From Prostheceraeus crozeri (taxonomy: Eukaryota; Platyhelminthes; Polycladida; Euryleptidae), in the NCBI GenBank assembly GCA_907163375.1, contig CAJQUW010011299.1:186001-250000 (forward strand): a DNA stretch of 64,000 bases, in the 5' to 3' direction. Of this stretch, positions 46,420 to 56,360 are shown piece after piece. Each line of letters opens with the position of its first letter. The first letter of the stretch is position 1. The translations under genes were made by a program, and so were the position numbers. Below the pieces are notes generated by a model. It was not told the DNA's origin and did not search any database. It was given only the letters and a program-made list of their open reading frames with translations.

Positions 46420-47000
46420 GTTGTCCCCATCAGAAACCTGTTCGTGCGCGTTTTTGAAATTATCAAGATGGATTTCATCGGTCATGGAAAGTGTTGTGGG
46501 GAAGCTGATTTCAAAGCTGAGCCGTGCGAAGAAAACAGCTTTTCCAGCGACTCACAGTACGTGCGAGTTCGAAGCTCATATAATAGCATACGAGTGCCCT
46601 ATCTCTGTGTGCGCTTCTGGAAATGATCTTAGGCTTGGGTATACACTCATTTGCTGCTTCTGCAGAAATAGTATCTGTAGAAGACTGAGTGAAGCAACAT
46701 CCAGTCTAACGGATAACGGCTGCAACTCGTCAGCGAGTTTTTCACCAATAACGTTTTTGATGCGTTTCTCAGCCCGTTCAAGGATGCTAAGTTGTGTTCG
46801 TGGTGCGCAGGCCGACAGATGACAACACTCCATCAGAGGACGAATAGTGGACTTGCACAGATAGCAGACAGTCTGTGGTGGACGAAACCTGCTTGCTGAT
46901 GGACTGGATGTACAGCTTCCATGACAAGTCTTTCGCAACCGGTAATCCAAGGATGGAGATGGAATCTTGTTCTCTGACATTCCATTGTCTGACATCTGGA
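46420..47000 (-). pseudogene. LINE reverse transcriptase C-terminal fragment
   Basis: The minus frame 46995-46576 has CKSTIRPLMECC, then APRTQLSILERAEKRIKNVI and GEKLADELQPLSVRLDVASL. This is the thumb and C-terminal region typical of jockey/CR1-clade LINE reverse transcriptases (STIRPLMEYCSHVW...LDRVQKR...LSHRRDVASL). The catalytic palm is not present. A poly(A) end was not identified. Confidence 0.7.
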
Positions 47001-47640
47001 TGCTATGTTGATTATCATCTCCCCTAATTTGTGAGTGCCTTTCATTTCGCCTTTTCGGCTGACCAGTCTAACTTCAGAATCTTCTCCGAATAAAGACATA
47101 AGTTATATAGATTACGACTTTGGTAAGTGACGAAACCACTCCCCTTGATTGCTGAGGCATAATCGCTACTGGTTATAAGCATATTTTCATCCTCGTGAAC
47201 CGTACCGCAGAAGAAACAGGGACGTCTAATGTATCTATACGCACCGCAGGGAATGAGCAATCCTTCATTGTATTCCTTGGCTAAACTAGAATCTGTAAGA
47301 ATGGTTGAGTGCCAATTGCAGAGAGAGAGAGGGGGGCAGAAATTATTCCGACTTACAAGCATATGAGATCTAATTACGCGAAATTTAAAGAAACGGGCGC
47401 GACGTTGAAGGGACGAAGTGTGGTATCCGCCAAATGCTAATTTTTCAGGAGAGCGAAAATAAGATCGCAAAGTTCGCTGTGTTATTTTTAATCACGATTC
47501 ATAACGAAAATACATAACTGCATCACATGAAATTTGTACTGATGCTAGAAAATACACCGAATTGTGATTCTATGAAGTTAAATTATAGTTTATCACGTCA
47601 TGATAAATGATGTAGCACCATAAAGTGCACTGATGTCATT
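47001..47640. other. Intron 1 segment, unassigned frames
   Basis: A 142-codon minus frame (47470-47042) has no recognised motif. It may continue the LINE or be chance. Confidence 0.3.
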
Positions 47641-48049
47641 TACAACATTTCGTCCTTTTCTATTCACTGGCTTCTCTTGATAGACGGAAAGTGGTAAGCG
47701 CCATTCTCGTCGCTTACAACATTTCGTCCCAAAAAGTGAAGAAGAATATTGTCGCTTACAACAATAAACTTATCAATAATTACCTGTATTAAGTTTGGCA
47801 AATGATTTTCTTGTACTGAGTATAATCTTAATATTATTTATTGAAAAATGATTTTTGTTTAAAATGATAAATTTTCAAAAACACGCGTGTATTTTCACGT
47901 GCTCATATCTCGCCGTCAATTTGCGCTAACGTGATGGAGAAAGGAGCATTTTCCATCGGAAATGAAGTAGATGTGTGGTGGAGAAGAAAGTGGTGGCAAG
48001 GTGTTCGAATTGAAGCAATACACGAGAAAGCTGCTTCCGTGTCATTTCC

Positions 48050-49221
48050 ATGCGGGATGAAGTAAAGAAGCACATCGATAGGTTTCCGCGCATCGAAGCG
48101 CACTATATCAGGAAGGACACTAACTACCAGTATCTGGCACCAGATCTGAACATGAGTAGCAGCTTGGACTGTAGCTTGAGTAGCAGCAAGTCCTGCAGCT
48201 TGGTATTGTATCGGCAAGTGTTCAATGAGCGGAAGTTAAAATTTCACCGAGCGAAAAAAGATTAATGCTCAACTTGTTTTTCATTAAGGAGGGAAGACTC
48301 GGAAGAATATCGAAGCCATATTTCGGAAAAAGAGTTAGTTCGAGAAGTTATGAAGGCGGCGGTGGCTGAAGCAAAAGAATCCTCGAGTACAGCGGCAATT
48401 GTCTTCGATCTTCAGCAAGTGATATTTGTTCCGATGTCAAAAGTTGACGACGTCTTCTATCGCTCACGGCTGTCGTGCTACAACTTTACCACACACGACA
48501 TGGATCAAAAGCACGACACCTGCTTCTTTTGGCATGAGGTGTGCGCCAAAAGAGGTTCGAACGAGATCGGAAAGACCGTGAAGGTGTTGCCAAAGCCATC
48601 CTATTTAGCGACAGTTGCACAGGACAAAACAAGAATTCAATCGTAATTTCTTCTTTTCTGAATTTCCTCGAGACTAGCCAGCATGTTTCGGGAATTCTGA
48701 TACACTACCTCGAGCCCGGCCATGGTCAAAATTCTGGAGACAGCATACATGCTACGTGTGAGAGGGAGATCAATGAAACAGCCCAGGTTGAAGGAGCAGT
48801 GCACATACCAAGCCATATAGTACCTTGCTTGGCACGGGCGTGGAAACGAAGGCCGTACGACGTGGTCCAGATTGACCAGAAGGATGTTCTCAATCGGAAG
48901 GACTATGCCTCAAAAATTGGTAAAAATGTCGGCATGGATGACGAGCTGGACTGGAGGAAGATGCGGTCTATGAAATTGACAAAGTGTGACGACGCTCTCC
49001 ATTACAAAAACTCGCATGCCACTGAGCAGTACATGACGGTCCCGCTCCCTCGAAAATCGAGAAATACACGATCGACAGACCTGCCGGCCAGAGCGTATGG
49101 CGGTCCCAATCCCATTTCAAAAAGGAAATATGAAGACCTCATGTTCTTGTGCAAGAATGTTATTACGAATGAGGAGAATCGCTCATTTTATGAGCAGCTG
49201 CCGCATTCTAACGCGCCCTGA
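48050..49221 (+). pseudogene. Transposase-like protein with SDSCTGQNKN motif (DUF7869 type)
   Basis: Frames in order. 48050-48265 reads RIEAHYIRKDTNYQYLAPDL and VLYRQVFNERKLKFHRAKKD, the region that precedes the core in this family. 48350-48646 reads IVFDLQQVIFVPMSKVDDVF and FFWHEVCAKRGSNEI. 48541-49221 reads ILFSDSCTGQNKNSIVISSF, YLEPGHGQNSGDSIHATCE and a C-terminal part. FDLQQV, FSDSCTGQNKN and the GDSIHATCE block are spaced like acidic DDE-type residues. The family is abundant in invertebrate genomes as uncharacterised proteins; a transposase role is inferred from its position between TIRs. At least two frame changes are visible. Confidence 0.75.
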
Positions 49222-49829
49222 TTCCTGATTAACTCTGACTTCTACATGCAATGCTGCACATACTCACCAAAGAGAGATGTTTTGATATTTTGTAGTAGAT
49301 TTTCTATATTGCACTATGTGCCTGCTTTATGACAGCTAAATGGCTTGATCGCTTCGTTGACTGACTCGATGAAGCTGAGGTTATTGACGATAAAAAAATC
49401 AGCATTTGCACAAACCATTTAGGGAGTACATCTGTCAAACAGTAACGCACGTGTCCCAAATTATGAGGAAAATCTTGAGTCAATAATGATAGGCCAAGTA
49501 TTTCTACAGTGACAAGTATTTCTATAATGACAAGTAATGTATTCTAAAACAGACTCAAATGTTTATCTACTCTTTAATTCGATTATGTCCTGGCCTAATA
49601 AAGTTCAATTTTTCCACTAAAAAAACAAAAAGCTAATTGAAAAAGCTGAGCACGCAGCGTCCGTACACACCCCTTTTATTGCTAGACCTTCCTATACAAT
49701 TTGATAAGTGAAAACTTCAGAAATAGTCTCGACCGAATGTATTAAAATAAATAAATAAAATGTGCGACGTTTCGCTTACGCTTCAACTACAGACGCAATG
49801 AGCATGTGGTCTACTGCACGCGGACATTA

Positions 49830-50065
49830 AGTGAAGGATTGTGCGAGTTAATCTCGCGAAGGTCTAGTCGACTTCTAATGGACATGTTGCTAATATTTCT
49901 GTGAAGGATCGTCCAAGATAGACATGATAAACTCGGCTCACAATTATGATCATTAACAAAGTGGCGATAAAACAAAGAATTGTCACATTTCATATGTTCT
50001 TGAATACGAGAACGCATCGTTCGCTTGGATTCACCAACGTACGTAGCTTGACCAGATTACAAATT
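49830..50065 (-). pseudogene. Penelope-like GIY-YIG endonuclease fragment
   Basis: The minus frame reads SGQATYVGESKRTMRSRIQE then H, followed by FYRHFVNDHNCEPSLSCLSW. YVGE-x-x-R-x-x-x-R-x-x-EH is the GIY-YIG endonuclease core of Penelope-like elements. Only the end of the element is present, inside the DUF7869-type transposon. Confidence 0.65.
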
Positions 50066-50179
50066 TGAAATAAACAAAACACTTTATGATAATGATAGAT
50101 GTGTTATTTAAATACAAGTCTCGTACGTTGTAAGCGACAGCAGAGCTTCTTCAAGTTTAAGGACGAAATGTTGTAAGTG

Positions 50180-50329
50180 AAAAACCGTGGCTCTTACAAC
50201 ATTTCGTCCTTGTCCAATGCTACTCATGATTTGGCGCTTACAACATCTTACCTCCTTTGTTATTGAGAATTGAAGTCTGATTTTCAGGTATGTGTTAGAG
50301 CTTGATAAGCTATCTTCAAATACATTAAA
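50180..50329. repeat. Cluster of CTTACAACATTTCGTCC words
   Basis: Copies of the transposon end word lie at 50192-50210 and 50234-50246, and another just after at 50350-50368. Orientation alternates with the copy at 50161-50177. They are probably ends of overlapping short elements. Confidence 0.55.
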
Positions 50330-51177
50330 ATGTCAATTTCGAAAAATTGGCGCTTACAACACTTCGTCCTTTCAACGGCGGATTGTCCTCGTTCTAGGAG
50401 ACTTAGCACAGAAGATGATAAAATTGAGCAAATTCGCGAAGTCTTCCAAGAGGACAACTCGACATCAATTCGCAAGGCCGCATCATTGACTGAGATTCCA
50501 AGGAGTACTCTCCATAAAGCTGTACACTGAACATTGCAAAAGAGACCATATCTATTCTCAACAACTGCACGAAGTTATTCATTCCAACGAAGGATTTTTG
50601 ACTAAAGCATGCTGATGAAGCGACTTTCAATCTGCGATGGAGTGTCATATGGGGAACAGAGAAGCCGACCAGTGTCACTGAGGTTCCCAACCAAACTCCT
50701 CGGGTAACAGAGTGGTGCGCAATGTTTCACAATGAGATTATTGGCCCATATTTTTGATGAAAGTGTGACTGCCAAGAGCTGCAAGAGCATGCTCGAATCT
50801 TTCTTCATCCCTGAATTGAAGAAGCGAAGGAAATTCAAGTCAACGATGTTCCAACAAGACGGAGCTCCTCCACACTGGGGTTTTGAAGTGCGAAGATTCC
50901 TAAATCACAACATTCCTGGATGATGGTTTGGAAGAGATGGTCCGATTCTATGGACCGCAAGAAGTCCAGATTTATCAGCTTAGGATTTTTATGGGGATAT
51001 CTTAAGGATCGTGTATACAGGATACGACCACGATCTCTCAGCCAACTTCGTCATTTCATAAAAGACGAGATTTCGGCTACATCACCTGAAACTTCTGAGG
51101 CTACACTTCTGGTATTTCAAAAGTGTCGTGAACTTCACCTTCGTGAAAATGGAGGTCACTTTGAGCACTGCTGGTGA
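50330..51177 (+). pseudogene. IS630-Tc1-mariner-like transposase remnant
   Basis: 50330-50530 gives a helix-turn-helix, QEDNSTSIRKAASLTEIPRS then TLHKAVH. 50732-50923 gives SMLESFFIPELKKRRKFKS and MFQQDGAPPHWGFEVRRFLN (catalytic Asp in QQDGAPPH). 50920-51177 gives LGFLWGYLKDRVYRIRPRSL. This layout is typical of a mariner-related family abundant in arthropods. The right end TGACACCCTGTATA is at 51454-51467; no matching left end is seen, so the 5' side is cut off at the CTTACAAC cluster. Several frame changes are present. Confidence 0.78.
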
Positions 51178-51467
51178 AGTTTGAACGTCTTCATTATTTC
51201 AAAAGGAAATTATTATTTGTCTTGATATCTTAAGAAACGACTTTAGCTTATGGCCTTATTGAAGCAATGTTTATGCATAAAAACAATAAGTGCATTGAGC
51301 AAAATTCCTCTTCTGAGGCTCACAAAAATATTTCTCAGAGAATATGGAAGATGGCCAAACATATCTGACATTAAATATTGCTGTAAACAAAACTTGTGGG
51401 TCTCATCAGTTCGTGCGATAAATATAATTCAATGATGCATCTTTGTTGCAAAATGACACCCTGTATA

Positions 51468-52198
51468 AAAGCATTTTGATAAGAATCCAATGATAAGAAC
51501 CTGCAACTGTTTTATGCGCAGGATTAGACAGGTCGTCTCTTCTTCTACTTTACTAGAAAGGAAACATTCGAACATGTAAAGTTATACAATGGCACAATCT
51601 GCTGACATAATACCATAGCAATCGAACAATGAGCAGCCAGTTCAACATTAAACACGCCAAATTGTGTGATGTTTCAGTGACTGTCATCAACCGATCACAG
51701 AGCATAGAGAAACAGACCAAGTCAAGCTCTACAAACACGCTTGTGAGCGCTTCTTCGTGCGCCTGCTAACTTTTCAATTAATGATCCGAAGGACCAGAAA
51801 ACTTCTGTGTAATGATCTGAATTCTTCAAATCTGAAGGAATTGTGGCGATCGGAGCATTTTGAAAGAATTCACAGCAATCCGCAAGCGACGCACGACTAT
51901 TTTTCCTATCTCTGCAAAGCATTAAGATTTCTTTTCGCCCACTTAGTAGGTTCCTGCATGTTGCATCGTTTTGAATCAGTTTGCACTTCTAGCAAAGTGA
52001 AACGATTAAACAATCTAATTCTGTGGTTGCCTGTTTCAGTGACTTGATTCTTCAGTTAGGATCTGGCATCATTGACTTAGATCGTTGCTTAAATGATCGA
52101 CTGAAATGACCATGAGCAAACGCAATTGCCTATTCTAGTCTCACTAACCTAAACAAAGCGAAAAGTCTATGCTTCATAAAACATCTATTTTGTCTCAC
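51468..52198. other. TTC36 intron 1, promoter-side segment
   Basis: No motif recognised. The donor for exon 1 (rc CG|GTGAGA) is at 52198-52193. Confidence 0.45.
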
Positions 52199-52353
52199 CG
52201 TCTGATTTCCATTTCCTCCTCATCCTCTTCCATCAGGTCGCCTTCAACAGGAAGCTTTTCATCATTGTCGCCCTCAGCACATTCGAATGGCGTTTCAGGG
52301 TTGAATATTCGATTGAGAACTGCTGCGTCTCTGGCAGAAAAGCGTCCTTCCAT
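52199..52353 (-). CDS. TTC36: TTC36, exon 1 (start)
   Basis: The start ATG at 52353-52351 gives MEGRFSARDAAVLNRIFNPE and TPFECAEGDNDEK, matching the TTC36 N-terminal AIFNPxTPF motif, then an acidic linker (MEEDEEEMEIR). It ends at AGACG|GTGAGA. An in-frame ATG 14 codons upstream (52395) is possible but adds residues not typical of the family and lies close to the expected transcription start. Confidence 0.92.
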
Positions 52354-52437
52354 TTCTAAGAAAAAAGATTTAATTTGATTTAACAAGACATTCAATTTCT
52401 ATGATGAATATGTGACGCAACAAACAACAACGATTGT

Positions 52438-52473
52438 TATTTATAGTCTATGTCACACTGTGACTAAGCCAAT
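52438..52473 (-). promoter_or_regulatory. TTC36: TTC36 core promoter: TATA box and inverted CCAAT
   Basis: On the minus strand TATAAATA lies at 52445-52438, about 90 bp upstream of the start codon. ATTGG (inverted CCAAT box) is at 52473-52469. TGCGTCA at 52419-52413 resembles a CRE/AP-1 half-site. Predicted transcription start near 52410. Confidence 0.6.
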
Positions 52474-52686
52474 GACACATTTTTCTGCATGCATCATGCA
52501 GCGCTTTTGATACCAGGCTTGGGGTCAAGTACAAGTGCTTGTACTTACGTACATTTTCATGGTACTTTGTACTTGTACTTGATTTATTTCCCTATACATG
52601 TACTTGTACTTGTTTAAGTACTTTTATAAATGTACTTGAAATTTCAAGTACTCAAATTCAAGTACTTTTTGACATTTTAAGAGTTT

Positions 52687-52932
52687 TTGAGCACCAATGC
52701 ACCAATGTATTTGCCTGAGAGAGCTGACTCCCTGTACACTTGGGATTCTCAAAGTTGCAAATATCCCACTCTGGCTAGTTTAGCATTAAAGTATTTCACC
52801 TCACCCGCCTCGTCTGCTCCTGTGGAAAGAATATTCAGCATCACTGGAAAAGATTTTTTACCAGATCGCTGTCGAATTAAAGACCAAAATTTCGAAAGAC
52901 TAGTGTTTATCAAATTAAATGACTTCTCCTAA
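52687..52932 (+). pseudogene. hAT E transposase C-terminal domain
   Basis: An uninterrupted 81-codon frame: CKYPTLASLALKYFTSPASS then APVERIFSITGKDFLPDRCR, and ERLVFIKLNDFS and stop. This is the full hAT dimerisation signature. It starts with an ATG, so it could in principle be translated. No finger or catalytic part remains. Confidence 0.87.
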
Positions 52933-53004
52933 AATGTTTTAAGCTTCATACTTGTATCACGTTGTCAACAACAATAGTCTCATTTGCTCCATGAAATAGG
53001 AATA

Positions 53005-53164
53005 CAGTAGAACCTCCATATTACGGACACCGTCGGGACTGCGCCTTAGTGTCCGCATTATGGAGTTACCGCTGATGATACGAACATTATTCGGGACTGA
53101 GCTTAACTGTCCGTAATACGGAGGTGTCCGTTGTATAGAATGTCCGCAATAGGAGGTTCCACTG
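53005..53164. mobile_element. pogo/Tigger-like MITE nested in hAT E
   Basis: 160 bp flanked by TA, with ends CAGTAGAACCTCC and GGAGGTTCCACTG and a second inner GTGTCCG/CGGACA inverted layer. The CAGT(G)GAACCTC ends are typical of pogo-type MITEs. Confidence 0.88.
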
Positions 53165-53507
53165 TACATGTATCTTCATTCTTCAATCAAGTGTTGTTTT
53201 CGGTTGTCTGTCATGTACTACTAAATTATTGTCACTATAGTATACACATGCATTGCTCAATTTTTGTTCTGAACTTGATTAGCACGAACGCACAAACAGG
53301 AATAACAATACAATTTGAGAATGCTTTGCGATTTTACTCGGTAATAATTATTCAGTACTTGCACTTGTACTTCACTTTTCAGTACTTGTAATTGTACTTG
53401 AATAACAATTGGATCAAGTACAAGTACTTGTATTCATTATGTTTTCAATGTAATTGCAATTGTACTCAAGTATAATCGAAGTACTTGACCCCAAGCCTGT
53501 TTGATAC

Positions 53508-54902
53508 ATTTTTAGCTTGCATTTAACAGATGTCCTACAGAGATCTCACATGTGAGGGCTCATATTAGATCACTCCCACGTCCTCATCATCCCTCGCACG
53601 AAGCAATCCTTATTTCAAGCTCTCCTCGTGCCTGGAACAACTAGCCTACCGAGTTAAGATTGTCGCACTCCCTTCGTCATTAAGCATAGTGTCAAACCTT
53701 TTATCATGAAAGATCATTGCGAAATTGTTTCTATACTTTGTTTCTTTTCATCATCTATGCATGCATCTTTGTAGCTGGTCTTGAAGTTATTTGCTCACAT
53801 TAGGCCATTTAAATAAATTTGTCATTAGGTATAAAAAAACCCATTCCCACACAAGCTCTATGTATGACATCTATTTAATTCTATGACAGCACTGTTAACA
53901 CATGTCTTCCTCCAGGATTATACTCACTAACTTCCGCAATGCTGCATTGCCTTAAAAGGCTTGATAAATGAGAGAAAACATAAAAATGCGTCAATTTCGA
54001 TTACGATGAAAAGACAAGAATAGATACCAATCAAGCTGAATGCTTCTTATCAAGTTGACCTCACATAACGTCACATTGGACAAGGTAAGAGATTGTCCAA
54101 GTCCCCGAACCTTCTCCAGTGGATCATGAAGTATGAAAATTATCTCGCTTAAAGGTCATGCTTAATTTCTACAATCAAACTGAAAATGTCATAGGATTTC
54201 CACGCATCCAACAATATTCTAGTGAGAGATGTTAGCTGAAGTAGAAGCGATGACGTCGAAAACTGATCCGTAAAGATCAAAAGATTACATGAAGACAGCA
54301 ACAAGATACATCTAAGCATTCATCCGTATCTTCATCTTATGTTTATCTCCATTTGCTTTCACATACTTTTTCTCCTGCTCTGAATTTTGTTACATGGTCG
54401 ATTTACACAACAAAATTAAGAACTTTGACACACGCTGTGCTGTTAAAGGGTTTGAGATTAACTCACGTCTACCAGAGCTGAATGCAATGCGTCTGCTGTA
54501 GTCCAACTTATTCACTTTTATCCATCTGACCCCAATCGCGAAACGTTGATTGATTCATATTATCTGTTTTCTCAGTCGAAGACTTATTCCTCCGCCGATG
54601 AATTTGTAAAATTGTATTTATATAGCTTGCATTACATCAAACTGCTAAACCGGAAACGATGATTTCATGCTTGACCTCGTCTTCGACTCGCTGAATAGCT
54701 TCTTTGACATTCGTTGATTCTGAACATCTATCTCCTGAACATTATCATTAGGATAGATTATATACATAATTAGCAACATTGAACATAATAATAATAATAA
54801 TAATAAAATATCCACTATGTGAGAAAATCTCTATTTGCTGGACAACGTCTCGGGAGTCACCTGCTCCCTTACTCAGGTCACAAGAAATGAAAAATGACAA
54901 AA
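53508..54902. other. Intergenic, nothing clear
   Basis: No gene. An (AAT)n microsatellite lies at 54786-54808. The stretch near 54540-54560 (CGCGAAACGTTG) resembles 3' flanks of Penelope-like elements. Confidence 0.4.
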
Positions 54903-56360
54903 TCAGCGGCGAATACAATTTACAACTCGCGAAGCGGTTACCAAGTCCGGTTGATGAAAGCCTGAGTTACTGTTGAACACTTTTGATTGGTTAAACTTAA
55001 TAAATGAAGATTCAACCACACGTCTGGTTCTAAAATCACTACAATAAGACAAAACGTCATGCCCATTAAAATCAATAGAATGACCTGTTTGCATACAATG
55101 TTGAGCCAAAGCATTATTTTCATCAAAATATCTGACAGCTCTCTTGTGTTCATTGATACGAGTAATAAAAGATCGACCTGTTTCACCGACATAAAATTTA
55201 TCGCAGTCTTTACATGGTATACTATACACAACGCCAGGTTTCTTAATACTGTTGTTATGAACTAGGTTTGATTTGATACAGTTAGGGTAACGAAATACAA
55301 GTTTGGTACCGTAACATTTAGCCAAACGATGATTACTGGTACAATTAAGAGAAGGTAAAAAGGGTACAGCAAGAAAATTTACATTATTTACATGTACATT
55401 ATCCGACAAAGGTTCAGGTCGAAAATACGTAGACTTAGCTTTAGATAAAGCTTTGTTTAAGACATCTGGAGGATAACCAAGTTTCATAAACGAAGAAAAA
55501 ATTAAATCAATTTCATCATCAATAGAATCAGAACTACAAATACGAAGCGCACGCAAAAACTGGCCGCGAGCGACATTTATTTTAACAATTAATGGATGAA
55601 AAGAAAAGAAATGAAGATAGCTGTTAGAGGAAGTATCCTTTCTAAAAACAGAAAAACAAAGAGAACGGCCAACCTTCTTAATCAAAACATCTAGAAAGGG
55701 AATGGCGTTATGAGATTCATACTCATAAGAGAACTTCAGAGAAGGATATAAAGAGTTAATAAAAGACAAGAATGAATCCAAATCAAAATCATGCGAAACT
55801 AAAGATAGAACATCGTCAACATAACGAAACCAAAGAAGATGGCTGTTTGTTGCCAGCAAAAGTAGGAAGCACCTCGCTTTCTACATGTTCAAGGAAAAAA
55901 TTCACAAGCACAGGGGAAAGTGGGTTTCCCATGGCTAAGCCAAAAACATGCTGAAAATAATTGTTTTCAAAAGTCAAATAATTGTGACTATGACATAATC
56001 GAACAAGATCTAGCAGACAATCTACACTAACAGGAAAGTCATAAGAAACGGAAGAAAGACGACGAGACAAAAAATCTATAGTAGGTTGAACAGGCACATT
56101 AGTAAATAGAGAAATGGCATCGAAAGAAACGAATTTATCTCCGGGATTCAGAGAGATGTTGGAAATTCTGTTCAACAAATCAGATGAATTCTTAAGATGA
56201 CTAGTGGAAAAGCAACCAAGCAAAGGGCTAAGGTCTTAGAAAGCTTATAAGATGGCGAATTGCAACAAGAAATAATCGGACGAAATGGACAATTGACCTT
56301 GTGGACTTTCGGAAGTCCATAAGCGTAAGGTAAAGAGGGCAAAATCGATTTGATTAACAT
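54903..56360 (-). mobile_element. Penelope-like retroelement with GIY-YIG endonuclease, 5'-truncated
   Basis: Reverse-transcriptase motifs in order on the minus strand: YGLPKVHK and PFRPI (56330-56280), FDAISLFTNVP (56130-56090), GLAMGNPLSPVLVNFFLEH (55950-55890), FRYVDDVLSL (55825-55795), IPFLDVLIKK and FRKDTSSNSYLHF. The GIY-YIG endonuclease follows: GVVYSIPCKDCDKFYVGETG and RINEHKRAV (55240-55140), with a downstream Cys/His pattern, then a stop at 54903. The frame is broken in about two places and the N-terminal part is missing. Penelope-like elements are non-LTR retroelements related to telomerase. The endonuclease portion is in one long frame with the second half of the RT. Confidence 0.9.

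Larger units (their letters stand above)
47711..50179 (+). mobile_element. DUF7869-type DNA transposon (2.5 kb)
   Basis: Inverted ends of ~52 bp. The left begins CGCTTACAACATTTCGTCCC and ends GTCGCTTACAAC. The right, read in reverse, begins CACTTACAACATTTCGTCC and ends GTCGCTTACAAC. No convincing TSD was found. It encloses a transposase-like gene remnant on the plus strand and a Penelope fragment. Single extra TIR words lie outside at 47641-47656 and 50192-50210, so related copies or MITEs probably lie side by side. It is in TTC36 intron 1. Confidence 0.75.
52514..53499 (+). mobile_element. hAT derivative E (986 bp), next to TTC36 promoter
   Basis: Ends CAGGCTTGGGGTCAAGTAC and GTACTTGACCCCAAGCCTG with an exact 8-bp TSD, TTTGATAC (52506-52513, 53500-53507). 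Subterminal sequence on both sides is made of repeated AAGTACTTGTACTTG words. It carries the end of a hAT transposase gene and a nested pogo-like MITE. Confidence 0.94.

Noticed and set aside
52353-52395. Upstream in-frame ATG as the TTC36 start
   Set aside because: The extra 14 residues do not fit the family N-terminus and the site is very near the predicted transcription start.
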